Assembly (NCBI GenBank): GCA_902806105.1
Contig: CADCVI010000160.1
Coordinates: forward strand, 1,525-6,796
DNA length: 5,272 bases
Direction of reading: 5' to 3'
Source: an uncultured Rubrobacteraceae bacterium
GTDB taxonomy: Bacteria; Actinomycetota; Rubrobacteria; Rubrobacterales; Rubrobacteraceae
Shown here: positions 1 to 5,272 of the stretch, piece by piece
Numbering within the stretch: the stretch's first letter is position 1
Layout: each line of letters begins with the position of its first letter
The notes under the pieces: generated by a model
The model's database searches: none
The model's input: the letters and a program-made list of their open reading frames with translations, nothing else
Told to the model about the DNA's origin: nothing
Made by a program: the position numbers and the translations under genes

Positions 1-1
1 C

Positions 2-1696
2 GCCGCGAACTCCGCGGGGGCAGAGAAGCCCCCGGAGGGCTCCAACAGCTGGGTCGTCTCGTCGTCTCGCACCGCCACGGGCCGCCCCGTCCTCGCCAAC
101 GACCCCCACAGGGCCTTGTCGGTGCCGTCGCTGCGCTACGTGGCGCACCTCTCGGCCCCGGGGATGGACGTGATCGGGGCCGGGGAGCCCGCCCTGCCCG
201 GCGTCTCGATAGGCCACAACGGCAGGATAGCCTTCGGCCTCACCATCTTCTCCATCGACCAGGAAGACCTCTACGTCTACGAAACCAACCCCGAGGACCC
301 GAATGAGTATCGCTACGAGGACCACTGGGAGCCGATGGAGGTCGAACGGCAGAGCGTGCCCGTAAAGGGCAACGAGCCGGTCGAGGTGGAGCTGAAGTTC
401 ACCCGCCACGGGCCGGTGATCCACGAGGATCCCGAGAGGCGCGTGGCCTTCGCGGTGAGGGCGGCGTGGCTCGAGCCCGGGATGGCCCCATACCTCGGCA
501 GCATGGACTACATGCGCGCGAAGGACTGGGACGGTTTCCTGGCGGCGATGAACCGCTGGGGTTCGCCCGGCGAGAACCAGGTCTACGCCGACGACGGGGG
601 GAACATAGGGTGGAAGCCGGGCGGGCTGGTGCCAAAGAGGCCCAACTGGGACGGCCTCCTGCCGGTCCCCGGCGACGGGCGTTACGAATGGGACGGCTTC
701 CTCGACGCCGACGAGCTGCCGGTCGAGTTCAACCCGGAACGGTGCTGGGTCGCCACCGCCAACGAGATGAACCTGCCCGAAGACTACCCGCACGAGGAGA
801 AGAAGGTCGGCTTCGAGTGGTACGCGCCTTACCGCCGCGAGCGCATCTCCGAGGTGCTCAAGGGCAGCACCGGCCATTCCTTGCAGGACTCCGTCCGTCT
901 GCAGAACGACCACCTCTCCGTGCCGGCCCGCCGCATCTGCTCGAGACTCGACGGGCTGCGTTCGGAGGATTTGAAGGTCGAGGAGGCGTTGGAGATGCTG
1001 AGGGGGTGGGACTGCGTGCTCTCCGCGGGCTCCGCCCCCGGGGCGCTCTTCGAGGTGTGGTACCGGCTATACCTGCGGCCCGCGCTCTTCGAGAGGGCGC
1101 TGTCTGGCGTGGTGCCGCCCGAGAAGCTGGACGCGGCGGTCGCCGCGGCCACACCCCTCGAGGACCTGGCCGCGGACGCGCGGGTGGACTTGGACCTCAT
1201 AGAGAGGCCCGACGGGAGGCTCGGTCCCGAGCCCGAGAAAGCCCTGGCGGAAATGATGCTGTCGAGCCTGGGGCGGGCCGTCGAGCACGTGGAGGGGCTC
1301 TTGGGGACTGACCGGGAAGGATGGGAGTGGGGGAGGCTGCACCACGTCCTCCTCGCGCACCCCTTCTCCGCGCTCCTCGACGAGGAGGCGCGCAGGCGGC
1401 TGGACGTTGGGCCGGCGTCGCGCGGGGGAAGCGGGGACACCGTGGGCAACACCGCCTACCGGGCGGACTTTCGCCAGACCGGGGGCTCTTCCTTCCGTAT
1501 CGTGGTCGACGTCGGGGAGTGGGACGGCTCGCTGTTCATGAACTCGCCAGGGCAATCGGGCGATCCGGGGAGCCCGCACTACTTGGACCTGTTCGAGGCT
1601 TGGGCCGAGGGCGGGGCGTTCCCGCTGCTGTACGGCCGAAAGAAGGTAGAGGCGGCTACAGAGGAGAGGATCGTTCTGGAGCCAATGGAGACGTAG
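2..1696 (+). CDS. Penicillin acylase family protein (Ntn hydrolase), 5' end outside the window
   Basis: Hydrolyses an amide bond in an N-acylated substrate (beta-lactam side chain, acyl-homoserine lactone or other acyl amide); members are usually exported and cut autocatalytically into alpha and beta chains. The reading frame is open from the first bases of the window, so the alpha chain and any signal peptide lie upstream. The processing site is visible: a Gly followed by SNSWVV puts the N-terminal nucleophile Ser (beta-1) at 41-43. Counting from it, NDPH supplies His beta-23, GHN lies in the usual GHNGRIAFGLT block, and VATAN supplies Asn beta-241 (761-763), the number of the oxyanion-hole Asn in the E. 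coli enzyme. Residue beta-69 is Ile. The C-terminal block NSPGQSGDPGSPHY is typical. The beta chain has about 551 residues, normal for the family. No frameshift or internal stop is seen. Substrate cannot be told from sequence. A TTG at 116 could be mistaken for the start, but it lies inside the conserved beta chain. Confidence 0.95.
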   Translation, partial: AANSAGAEKPPEGSNSWVVSSSRTATGRPVLANDPHRALSVPSLRYVAHLSAPGMDVIGAGEPALPGVSIGHNGRIAFGLTIFSIDQEDLYVYETNPEDPNEYRYEDHWEPMEVERQSVPVKGNEPVEVELKFTRHGPVIHEDPERRVAFAVRAAWLEPGMAPYLGSMDYMRAKDWDGFLAAMNRWGSPGENQVYADDGGNIGWKPGGLVPKRPNWDGLLPVPGDGRYEWDGFLDADELPVEFNPERCWVATANEMNLPEDYPHEEKKVGFEWYAPYRRERISEVLKGSTGHSLQDSVRLQNDHLSVPARRICSRLDGLRSEDLKVEEALEMLRGWDCVLSAGSAPGALFEVWYRLYLRPALFERALSGVVPPEKLDAAVAAATPLEDLAADARVDLDLIERPDGRLGPEPEKALAEMMLSSLGRAVEHVEGLLGTDREGWEWGRLHHVLLAHPFSALLDEEARRRLDVGPASRGGSGDTVGNTAYRADFRQTGGSSFRIVVDVGEWDGSLFMNSPGQSGDPGSPHYLDLFEAWAEGGAFPLLYGRKKVEAATEERIVLEPMET

Positions 1697-1881
1697 GTTT
1701 GTTAGAGGGTTGGGGCAACGAGGAGCTGTGGGAAGGACCGCTCCTCCCTGGCCCTACAAATGCCCGAGTCCATATCGAAAAATTCGCTCTTACGGGACTC
1801 GGATCGGAAGGTCCAGCACGAAAAGCTGGGCGGAGTAGATGCGACCATAGACACCGCGCGGAAAAGCGCAGAGCCCAGACT

Positions 1882-2040
1882 CTATGACGAGACTTCTTCC
1901 CAGCTGTTTACGGCCTCAAAGTCGGCACGCATTTGCTCCGAGGGCGAAGGACCGAAGAAGTTGAACAGGAAGACGCAGGCAAAGCCGACGAGGAAGACAG
2001 GGATGATCTCATAGAGGCCGAGACCCGTGTTCTCCGTGCT
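1882..2040 (-). pseudogene. C-terminal relic of a sodium/proline-type symporter (PutP-like, SSS family)
   Basis: Read on the minus strand, about 50 codons ending at a TAG (1882-1884) give GLGLYEIIPVFLVGF, then a hydrophobic stretch, then GPSPSEQMRADFEAV. This matches the end of PutP-type sodium:proline symporters, where LGLYEIIPGF opens the last membrane segment and a KAPS-like motif followed by a charged tail closes the protein. Upstream (towards 2140) the frame stays open, but the residues are Ser/Pro-rich and no longer look like a membrane protein. The roughly 450 preceding residues of a symporter are therefore missing and the piece cannot work. It runs towards the penicillin acylase gene. 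The rest of the 1697-2236 gap shows no coding signal I recognise apart from the promoter of the next gene. Family assignment rests on one short motif-rich segment. Confidence 0.7.
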
Positions 2041-2173
2041 GCGGCTCCGTAACGGAACCGACGAGGAGGATCCGGCGGAAGGGGAGGTTGCGGAAGCAGG
2101 ACCCGCAGAGAGTGGACGAACGACGTAGGGTTCGGAAGGCCCGGAAGGGAAGACGGCGGGGCACTGTCTCGGT

Positions 2174-2203
2174 TTGACCCGCCTCCCGCCGCCCGCCTAA
2201 GAT
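2174..2203 (+). promoter_or_regulatory. Sigma-70-type promoter of the DUF819 gene
   Basis: TTGACC at 2174-2179 and TAAGAT at 2198-2203 are separated by 18 bp. This is close to the TTGACA/TATAAT consensus of housekeeping sigma factors and stands out in GC-rich surroundings. Transcription would start near 2210, leaving a leader of about 27 nt before the ATG at 2237. No operator is recognisable beside it. Confidence 0.6.
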
Positions 2204-2224
2204 ACGTCCGGGTGGACTTCTAGT

Positions 2225-2231
2225 GAGGGGG
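2225..2231 (+). promoter_or_regulatory. Ribosome binding site of the DUF819 gene
   Basis: GAGGGGG lies 5 nt before ATG 2237 (GAGG itself is 8 nt away). It supports that ATG as the start and agrees with the promoter directly upstream. Confidence 0.7.
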
Positions 2232-2236
2232 ACGTT

Positions 2237-3424
2237 ATGACCGGGGGAGCCGTGTTCACCGATCCGTTTGCCGTCGGGGCGGTCGTCACCGCCCTGATCG
2301 CACTGACGTTCTTCCTGGACCGGAGGTTCCGGGCCTTTTCCTTCTTCGGCACGGCCATCATGGTGATCACCGGCGCTGCGGTGCTGGTGAACCTCGGGGT
2401 CATACCCCCCTCCATCCCGGTCGGAAACCAGCAGGAGATCAACCCCATCTACGCCTTCGCCGGTGACTACGCCGTGCCCCTAGCGATAGTCCTGCTCCTG
2501 ATGACCGCCGACCTCGGGAGCCTGCGCCGCCTCGGAAGACCGGCGACGCTGGCCTTCGTCCTCGGTGCCGTCGGCACGGCCATCGGGGCGTTCGTCGCTG
2601 CGCTGCTGCTGTCTGGTGCCATAGGGGGGGAGACCTGGAAACTCGGCGGGCAGTTCACAGGTAGTTACATAGGGGGAGGGGTCAACTACGCCGCCGTGGG
2701 GGAGGCGGTGAACCTGTCCGACACCCTCTACGCCACGGGGGCGGCCGCCGACACCCTGATGACGAACCTGTGGTTCGTCTTGACCGCCCTGATCCCGGTC
2801 GTGCTGCTGAGATTCTACCCCTCGATATACGGCGGCGCGCGCTCCGCCGAGCCGGACGAGTCCGAGATCGGGGAGTACTGGGAGAAAAAGGAGATCTCCG
2901 TCTACGACATCGTCTACCTGCTCGCCGCCACCTTCGTCGTCGTGGCCGTCGCCACGCTGATCTCTGCGCCCGTAAACGCCCTTGTCGGCTTCGAGATACC
3001 GGTGGAGATCTGGTACACGACCTTCGCCCTGCTGGCCGCCCTCACCCCCGTGAACCGCCTCAGCGGCGGAGAAGAGATCGGGAACGTGCTCCTGCACCTG
3101 TTCTTCGTCGTGCTCGGCGCAGGGGCGGTCCTCTCCACGCTGGTCGAGAAGGGTCCGGTGGTGTTCCTGTTCCTGCTCATCCTCGTGGCCATCCATGGGC
3201 TCATCATCTTCGGGGGTGGCAGGCTGCTGAAGATAGAGATCGAGACGCTATCTGTGGCGAGCCAGGCGTGCGTGGGCGGGCCCTCGACCTCGTTGGCCCT
3301 GGCGATATCCAAGCGTTGGAGGGAGCTGGTGACGCCCGCGGTACTCATCGGGGTTCTCGGCTACGCCATCGGCAACTACGTGGGTGTCGGCATGGCCTTC
3401 CTGCTTCGGTCGATCATCGGGTAG
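2237..3424 (+). CDS. DUF819 family (YjcL-like) integral membrane protein, probable transporter
   Basis: A complete 395-residue polytopic inner-membrane protein. Hydrophobic segments lie roughly at residues 9-27, 33-53, 77-94, 102-128, 166-192, 222-246, 257-271, 283-302, 307-327 and 366-391. A charged cytoplasmic-type loop (about 200-220, rich in Glu) divides two halves. Two glycine-rich motifs mark the family: GSYIGGGVNYAAVGEA near 142-157 and ASQACVGGPSTSLALA at 341-356, followed by GVLGYAIGNYVG near 372-383. In related secondary transporters, paired motifs of this kind break helices and form the binding site. That is family reasoning; the substrate of DUF819 proteins is not established to my knowledge. 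The start has a good ribosome site and promoter. The relic of an M55 D-aminopeptidase begins 16 bp after the stop codon in the same direction, so a peptide or D-amino-acid-containing substrate is a reasonable guess. The reading frame is intact. Confidence 0.9.
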   Translation: MTGGAVFTDPFAVGAVVTALIALTFFLDRRFRAFSFFGTAIMVITGAAVLVNLGVIPPSIPVGNQQEINPIYAFAGDYAVPLAIVLLLMTADLGSLRRLGRPATLAFVLGAVGTAIGAFVAALLLSGAIGGETWKLGGQFTGSYIGGGVNYAAVGEAVNLSDTLYATGAAADTLMTNLWFVLTALIPVVLLRFYPSIYGGARSAEPDESEIGEYWEKKEISVYDIVYLLAATFVVVAVATLISAPVNALVGFEIPVEIWYTTFALLAALTPVNRLSGGEEIGNVLLHLFFVVLGAGAVLSTLVEKGPVVFLFLLILVAIHGLIIFGGGRLLKIEIETLSVASQACVGGPSTSLALAISKRWRELVTPAVLIGVLGYAIGNYVGVGMAFLLRSIIG

Positions 3425-3440
3425 TCGCCGAGCGTCGCCG

Positions 3441-3776
3441 GTGAAGGTCTACGTCTCTACGGCCATGTAGGGCATCACGGGGGGCACGCACCCGGAGGAT
3501 GCGACCCCGGGCGTTCCCGTTGCGAGGGGTTCCGCGGGTCGCTGACCGCCGACGTGAACGCCGCCATTGAGGGGGCCGTCGAGGGCAGAATCGCGGAGTT
3601 CGCTGTCAACGAGGCCCGCCGACATGATGCGCAACCTCGTCTTGGTAGAGCTTGACCCCGGGTCAGAGGTGATCGTCGGCAGGAGGAAACAGCTTGTGAT
3701 GATAGAGGACGTCGAGGGAGCCGACTAAGTCTTTTTCGTCAGCTGTCACGCCAGGGTATGGACTGCGCAAGGGGGC
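3441..3776 (+). pseudogene. M55 D-aminopeptidase (DppA family), decayed and truncated
   Basis: DppA-type M55 enzymes are zinc aminopeptidases that cut D-residue dipeptides such as D-Ala-D-Ala. From GTG 3441 the frame reads VKVYVSTAM, then a TAG stop (3468-3470), then GITGGTHPEDATPG, matching the family start (KVYISxDMEGITGVxHPExVxPG). Near 3505-3520 the match shifts frame to CEGFRGSLTADVNAAIEGAVE and VNEA. It shifts back near 3615-3623 to MMRNLVLVELDPGSEVIVGR and MIEDVEGAD, then meets a TAA (3726-3728) just before VFFVSCHARV, which matches VFFVGYHARAGT. In DppA numbering, zinc ligand Asp8 is Ala and Glu10 is the stop codon. The second frameshift removes the His60 region (NEAHG). The family His104 is still seen in SCHA, but the nucleophile His115, Glu133 and the C-terminal 60 percent are absent. 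The gene lies 16 bp behind the DUF819 gene, so it was probably its operon partner. Residual identity is high, so decay looks recent. Confidence 0.88.
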
Positions 3777-3812
3777 GGCCTTCGCACCGACCCGCCTGCA
3801 CCCTCGCCACCC

Positions 3813-3905
3813 GAAAGAGGCCTGGAGGTCTTTCTCGACGCCCACGGCAAGTTCCTCCGTTGGCGGGAGCGCGGCCGGAGCGGGTACGCGCTAGCTTCTC
3901 GCCCG
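3813..3905 (+). other. Short coding-like remnant, possibly DUF2087-like
   Basis: On the plus strand the stretch reads ERGLEVFLDAHGKFLRW, then Arg-rich residues. FLDAxGKFLRW resembles the opening of DUF2087 domains (FLDxxGRLxxWPxK), small domains often attached to transcription regulators. There is no start codon with a ribosome site, and the similarity fades after about 25 residues. It is wedged between the M55 relic and the tail of the exonuclease gene on the other strand. It may equally be chance; I cannot assign it. Confidence 0.2.
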
Positions 3906-3906
3906 A

Positions 3907-4491
3907 TCAAGCTTCTTCGGCCATCCGTTCGATCAGGCCCAGCGCGGCCCGCGCGTCCCCAATAGCCGTGTGGTCGCCGCCCGGCAGCTTCTGGCTCTTG
4001 TAGCCACCCCTCTTCGATCTCTCGCCCACGTAAGCGGCGAAGGCGCGCATCGCGCACTCCCAGGGCGCAAGCTCCCCGGCGAGCGCCGCCCGCGCCCCGA
4101 GGCGTCCCACGGCCGCATCCCACACCCTGCGGTCGTAGGACGCGTTGTAGACGACGACCCGCTTGGCCCACAGCGCATCCAGAAGATCCGGATAGACCTC
4201 GAAAAAGCATCTCTCACCCGCGAGGCTCTCGGCCGTGTGGCCGTGTACCCGGGATGCCCGGGGATCTATGGAGCACGAGGGCTCTATCAGCGAGTCGAAG
4301 AGGGGCTCACCGCGGCCGGATACGACCCCGACCTCGACGAAATCTATGGGGTTGCCAAGGCCTGTGGTCTCCGAGTCCAGGACCACAAACTCTCCCCCCG
4401 ACAAAAGGGATCGCGCCCACCGGATGGCATCTTCCCTGCTTGCTATGCGAGCGGGAGAAGCCTGCGTTCGTGTGCTGCTCGAGCTTCCCAT
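3907..4491 (-). CDS. Stand-alone DEDDh 3'-5' exonuclease (DnaQ/RNase T superfamily)
   Basis: A 194-residue nuclease that should remove nucleotides from 3' ends of DNA or RNA using two metal ions. All five superfamily residues are visible, numbering from the ATG at 4491: ExoI VVLDSETTGL gives Asp39 and Glu41; ExoII VVYNASYDRRV gives Asp120; ExoIII HTAIGDA gives His174 and Asp179, the DEDDh subtype. RVHGHT near 81-86 matches the usual IHGIT position. Length fits a single catalytic domain without polymerase or GIY-YIG parts, so it is not a complete DNA polymerase III epsilon with its C-terminal binding tail. The frame is open upstream to 4734, but that extension is low-complexity and unlike the family, and the ATG at 4491 has a ribosome site. 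No promoter could be recognised upstream. No neighbour shares its strand, so context does not say whether it acts in repair, RNA turnover or defence. Confidence 0.88.
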   Translation of the reverse strand: MGSSSSTRTQASPARIASREDAIRWARSLLSGGEFVVLDSETTGLGNPIDFVEVGVVSGRGEPLFDSLIEPSCSIDPRASRVHGHTAESLAGERCFFEVYPDLLDALWAKRVVVYNASYDRRVWDAAVGRLGARAALAGELAPWECAMRAFAAYVGERSKRGGYKSQKLPGGDHTAIGDARAALGLIERMAEEA

Positions 4492-4500
4492 CCTCCCCTC
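4492..4500 (-). promoter_or_regulatory. Ribosome binding site deciding the exonuclease start
   Basis: On the minus strand GAGGGGAGG abuts the ATG at 4491. The inner GGAGG is too close to the start to work, but the outer GAGG is spaced 5 nt from it, which is workable. No ATG, GTG or TTG lies in frame within the next 15 codons, so this purine run supports 4491 over longer starts. Confidence 0.5.
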
Positions 4501-4864
4501 ATCTTCGCACGGTGCGGGTGCCGTAACCACCGCTGCATGTTGCACGGCTTGAAGACGCACGCGGAGCAGGGGAGCCAGGCTCGAAGAACCCCGGCGGGAG
4601 TTACCGGTAGGTTTCAGGATGCCGCGCACGCGAACAGCCGGATTCGCGAGCCCGCCCCCAACAACCTCGCCACGCTTACCCGTAGAGCTGGGAGAGGCGC
4701 TCGACGAGGTCCGTGGCAGCGGGTAGGGGGGCAACCCCTTGCCCTTCTCTGCCAGACGAAACCTCTGCCGGGGACGAACTATGGCATCTGCTTAGTCTCA
4801 ACTGCTCCGCCGGTCGCCTCTTACGGTGAGCTTCGAGAGCATCTAAGACGCGACAAGCCGTGCG
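4501..4864. other. Stretch without a recognisable gene
   Basis: Frames are open on both strands, as expected in GC-rich DNA, but none shows a family motif, a ribosome site or protein-like composition. On the minus strand the codons ending at TAA 4676-4678 read LPAATDLVERLSQLYG, which looks like a genuine protein end. The residues upstream of it do not look like a protein, so this may be the tail of another broken gene. A hairpin, GGGCAA (4729-4734), CCCC, TTGCCC (4739-4744), has no T-run on either side. Confidence 0.3.
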
Positions 4865-4886
4865 TTTGACGACAATTTGACGGCAA
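4865..4886. repeat. Two tandem 11-bp repeats (TTTGACGACAA / TTTGACGGCAA)
   Basis: The copies at 4865-4875 and 4876-4886 are adjacent and differ at one base. They sit about 100 bp left of the tRNA-Thr fragment in a less GC-rich patch. Adjacent direct repeats one helical turn apart beside an attachment-like site are what arm-type integrase sites look like, but that role is inferred only from position. Confidence 0.6.
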
Positions 4887-4946
4887 CCCGGCTCGCGCAC
4901 CCTGAAACAGTAGACAACGCTCCGAGACGCTGTAGTGCTTACCTAT

Positions 4947-4983
4947 GGGGTTTCAAGAGCAGGAAGAAACTCGCTGAAACACC
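4947..4983. repeat. Imperfect inverted repeat next to the tRNA fragment
   Basis: GGGGTTTCA (4947-4955) and TGAAACACC (4975-4983) can pair at 8 of 9 positions around a 19-nt loop. The right arm ends 5 bp before the tRNA homology begins. It could be a protein-binding or structural element at the junction. It lacks a T-run and does not look like a terminator. Confidence 0.5.
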
Positions 4984-4987
4984 TTTA

Positions 4988-5035
4988 GGCGCACTCGTAA
5001 TGGGCAGGTCAGCGGTTCGAGTCCGCTCGTCGGCT
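4988..5035 (+). pseudogene. 3' half of tRNA-Thr(CGT): attachment-site-like remnant
   Basis: From about 4988 the sequence follows the 3' half of a tRNA exactly in spacing: anticodon stem GCGCA (4989-4993), loop CTCGTAA with anticodon CGT (4996-4998), stem strand TGGGC (5001-5005), variable loop AGGTC, T stem AGCGG (5011-5015), T loop TTCGAGT, T stem CCGCT (5023-5027), acceptor strand CGTCGGC (5028-5034) and discriminator T. The anticodon stem has one G-G mismatch. The D arm and the matching 5' acceptor strand (GCCGACG would be needed) are absent directly upstream, so this is not a working tRNA. Loss of exactly the 5' half at a tRNA is the usual mark of tyrosine-recombinase integration into a tRNA gene. 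A simple deletion of the 5' half is the alternative. Confidence 0.8.
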
Positions 5036-5045
5036 CTCTTTTTTT
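5036..5045 (+). terminator. Oligo-T tract behind the tRNA-Thr fragment
   Basis: CTC and seven Ts (5039-5045) follow the acceptor strand directly. This is the usual arrangement for termination behind a tRNA gene, and it may be the original terminator of the interrupted tRNA-Thr. No separate hairpin is present; the T arm is the only nearby stem. Confidence 0.4.
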
Positions 5046-5108
5046 GAACCCGTTCTGCTGACATGCGTCGCCTGTCCTGAGCGACACGTGCTTCGGCAAG
5101 ACGATGTT

Positions 5109-5272
5109 TTAGCGGCCGGTTATCCTGGGATCCAGATCGAGGGGCTCCGGATCTGACACCTGGACGCCCGCAAAGTCCGGGTGCGCCGGGTCGATCAGGT
5201 AGTTGTGCTGGCCCCGCACCGTGACGCTGGGAACCTTGAGGGCCAGCGAGCGGGCCTCGGAGAGCCAGGCGT
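5109..5272 (-). CDS. RES-domain protein (NAD-degrading toxin family), C-terminal part only
   Basis: The last 53 codons, ending at TAA 5109-5111, are inside the window; the rest lies beyond its right edge. The residues LALKVPSVTVRGQHNYLIDP followed by AHPDFAGV and, near the end, LDLDPRI match the close of RES domains (LxVPSAxVPxExNYLxNPxHPDF and a final FDPRL). RES proteins such as MbcT and ParT degrade or transfer from NAD+ and are paired with an Xre/DUF2384 antitoxin usually encoded just upstream. The Ser in KVPS corresponds to the conserved active-site Ser of the family. The antitoxin would lie to the right of the window. Whether the missing part is intact cannot be judged here. Confidence 0.8.
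   Translation of the reverse strand, partial: AWLSEARSLALKVPSVTVRGQHNYLIDPAHPDFAGVQVSDPEPLDLDPRITGR

Noticed and set aside
1720..1746. Inverted repeat GAGGAGC / GCTCCTC behind the acylase gene as a terminator
   Set aside because: The 7-bp stem has a 13-nt loop and no T-run follows, so termination is not supported.
1760..2014. Plus-strand open frame of 84 codons
   Set aside because: It has no ribosome site or family motif and lies opposite the symporter relic, whose minus-strand reading explains the right half.
4492..4734. N-terminal extension of the exonuclease to an ATG at 4734
   Set aside because: The extra 81 residues are low-complexity, Ser/Pro/Arg-rich, outside the nuclease fold and lack a ribosome site; the ATG at 4491 is better placed.
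4729..4744. Perfect 6-bp hairpin with a CCCC loop as a terminator
   Set aside because: No T-run follows on either strand and no confident gene ends beside it.
3970..4869. Long plus-strand open frame of 299 codons
   Set aside because: It runs opposite the exonuclease gene, which carries all five catalytic residues; the plus-strand translation is Arg/Pro-rich and without motifs.
4676..4900. Minus-strand open frame of 74 codons
   Set aside because: Only its last 16 residues look protein-like; the rest has Cys/Arg/Ser-rich composition and overlaps the repeat region. It was not called as a gene.
4988..5035. A complete, functional tRNA-Thr
   Set aside because: The D arm and the 5' acceptor strand are missing from the sequence before 4988, and the anticodon stem has a mismatch.
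5067..5085. GTCGC / GCGAC inverted repeat between the tRNA fragment and the RES gene
   Set aside because: A 5-bp stem with a 9-nt loop is expected by chance in GC-rich DNA.

Overview
The window is GC-rich DNA (roughly two thirds G+C) from a bacterium. Heavy use of AGG for arginine and frequent ATA for isoleucine in otherwise GC-rich genes, together with the gene families, suggests a deep-branching Actinomycetota member such as Rubrobacter. That placement is an impression from codon use and protein style, not a proven assignment.

Layout from left to right. (1) Positions 2-1696, plus strand: the 3' part of a penicillin-acylase-family Ntn hydrolase. It holds the last 13 residues before the processing site and the complete catalytic beta chain. 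(2) Positions 1697-2236: a gap with no intact gene. It contains the C-terminal relic of a sodium/proline-type symporter (PutP, SSS family) on the minus strand, then a good sigma-70-type promoter. (3) Positions 2237-3424, plus: an intact 395-residue DUF819 (YjcL-like) membrane protein. (4) Positions 3441 to about 3776, plus: the front of an M55 D-aminopeptidase (DppA family), destroyed by two stop codons, two frameshifts and loss of the rest of the gene. A short unrecognised coding-like stretch follows at 3813-3905. (5) Positions 3907-4491, minus: an intact stand-alone DEDDh 3'-5' exonuclease (DnaQ-like). (6) Positions 4500-4987: no recognisable gene, but a tandem 11-bp repeat and an imperfect inverted repeat near its right end. 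(7) Positions 4988-5035: the 3' half of a tRNA-Thr(CGT) without its 5' half, followed by seven Ts. (8) Positions 5109-5272, minus: the C-terminus of a RES-domain protein, the NAD-degrading toxin of Xre/RES toxin-antitoxin pairs.

How it fits together: the DUF819 transporter and the M55 relic lie 16 bp apart in the same direction and look like a former two-gene operon for uptake and hydrolysis of a D-residue-containing peptide, with only the transporter surviving. The acylase upstream would also suit scavenging of amide-linked compounds, but it is a separate transcription unit and the link is inference. The tRNA-Thr 3' half looks like the scar of site-specific integration; its position next to what may be the native tRNA terminator suggests that the integrated DNA lies to its left and the older chromosome, with the RES gene, to its right. 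The window is best described as a decaying accessory region: three intact or apparently intact genes (the acylase cut by the window edge), at least two gene relics, a tRNA fragment and the tail of a toxin gene.
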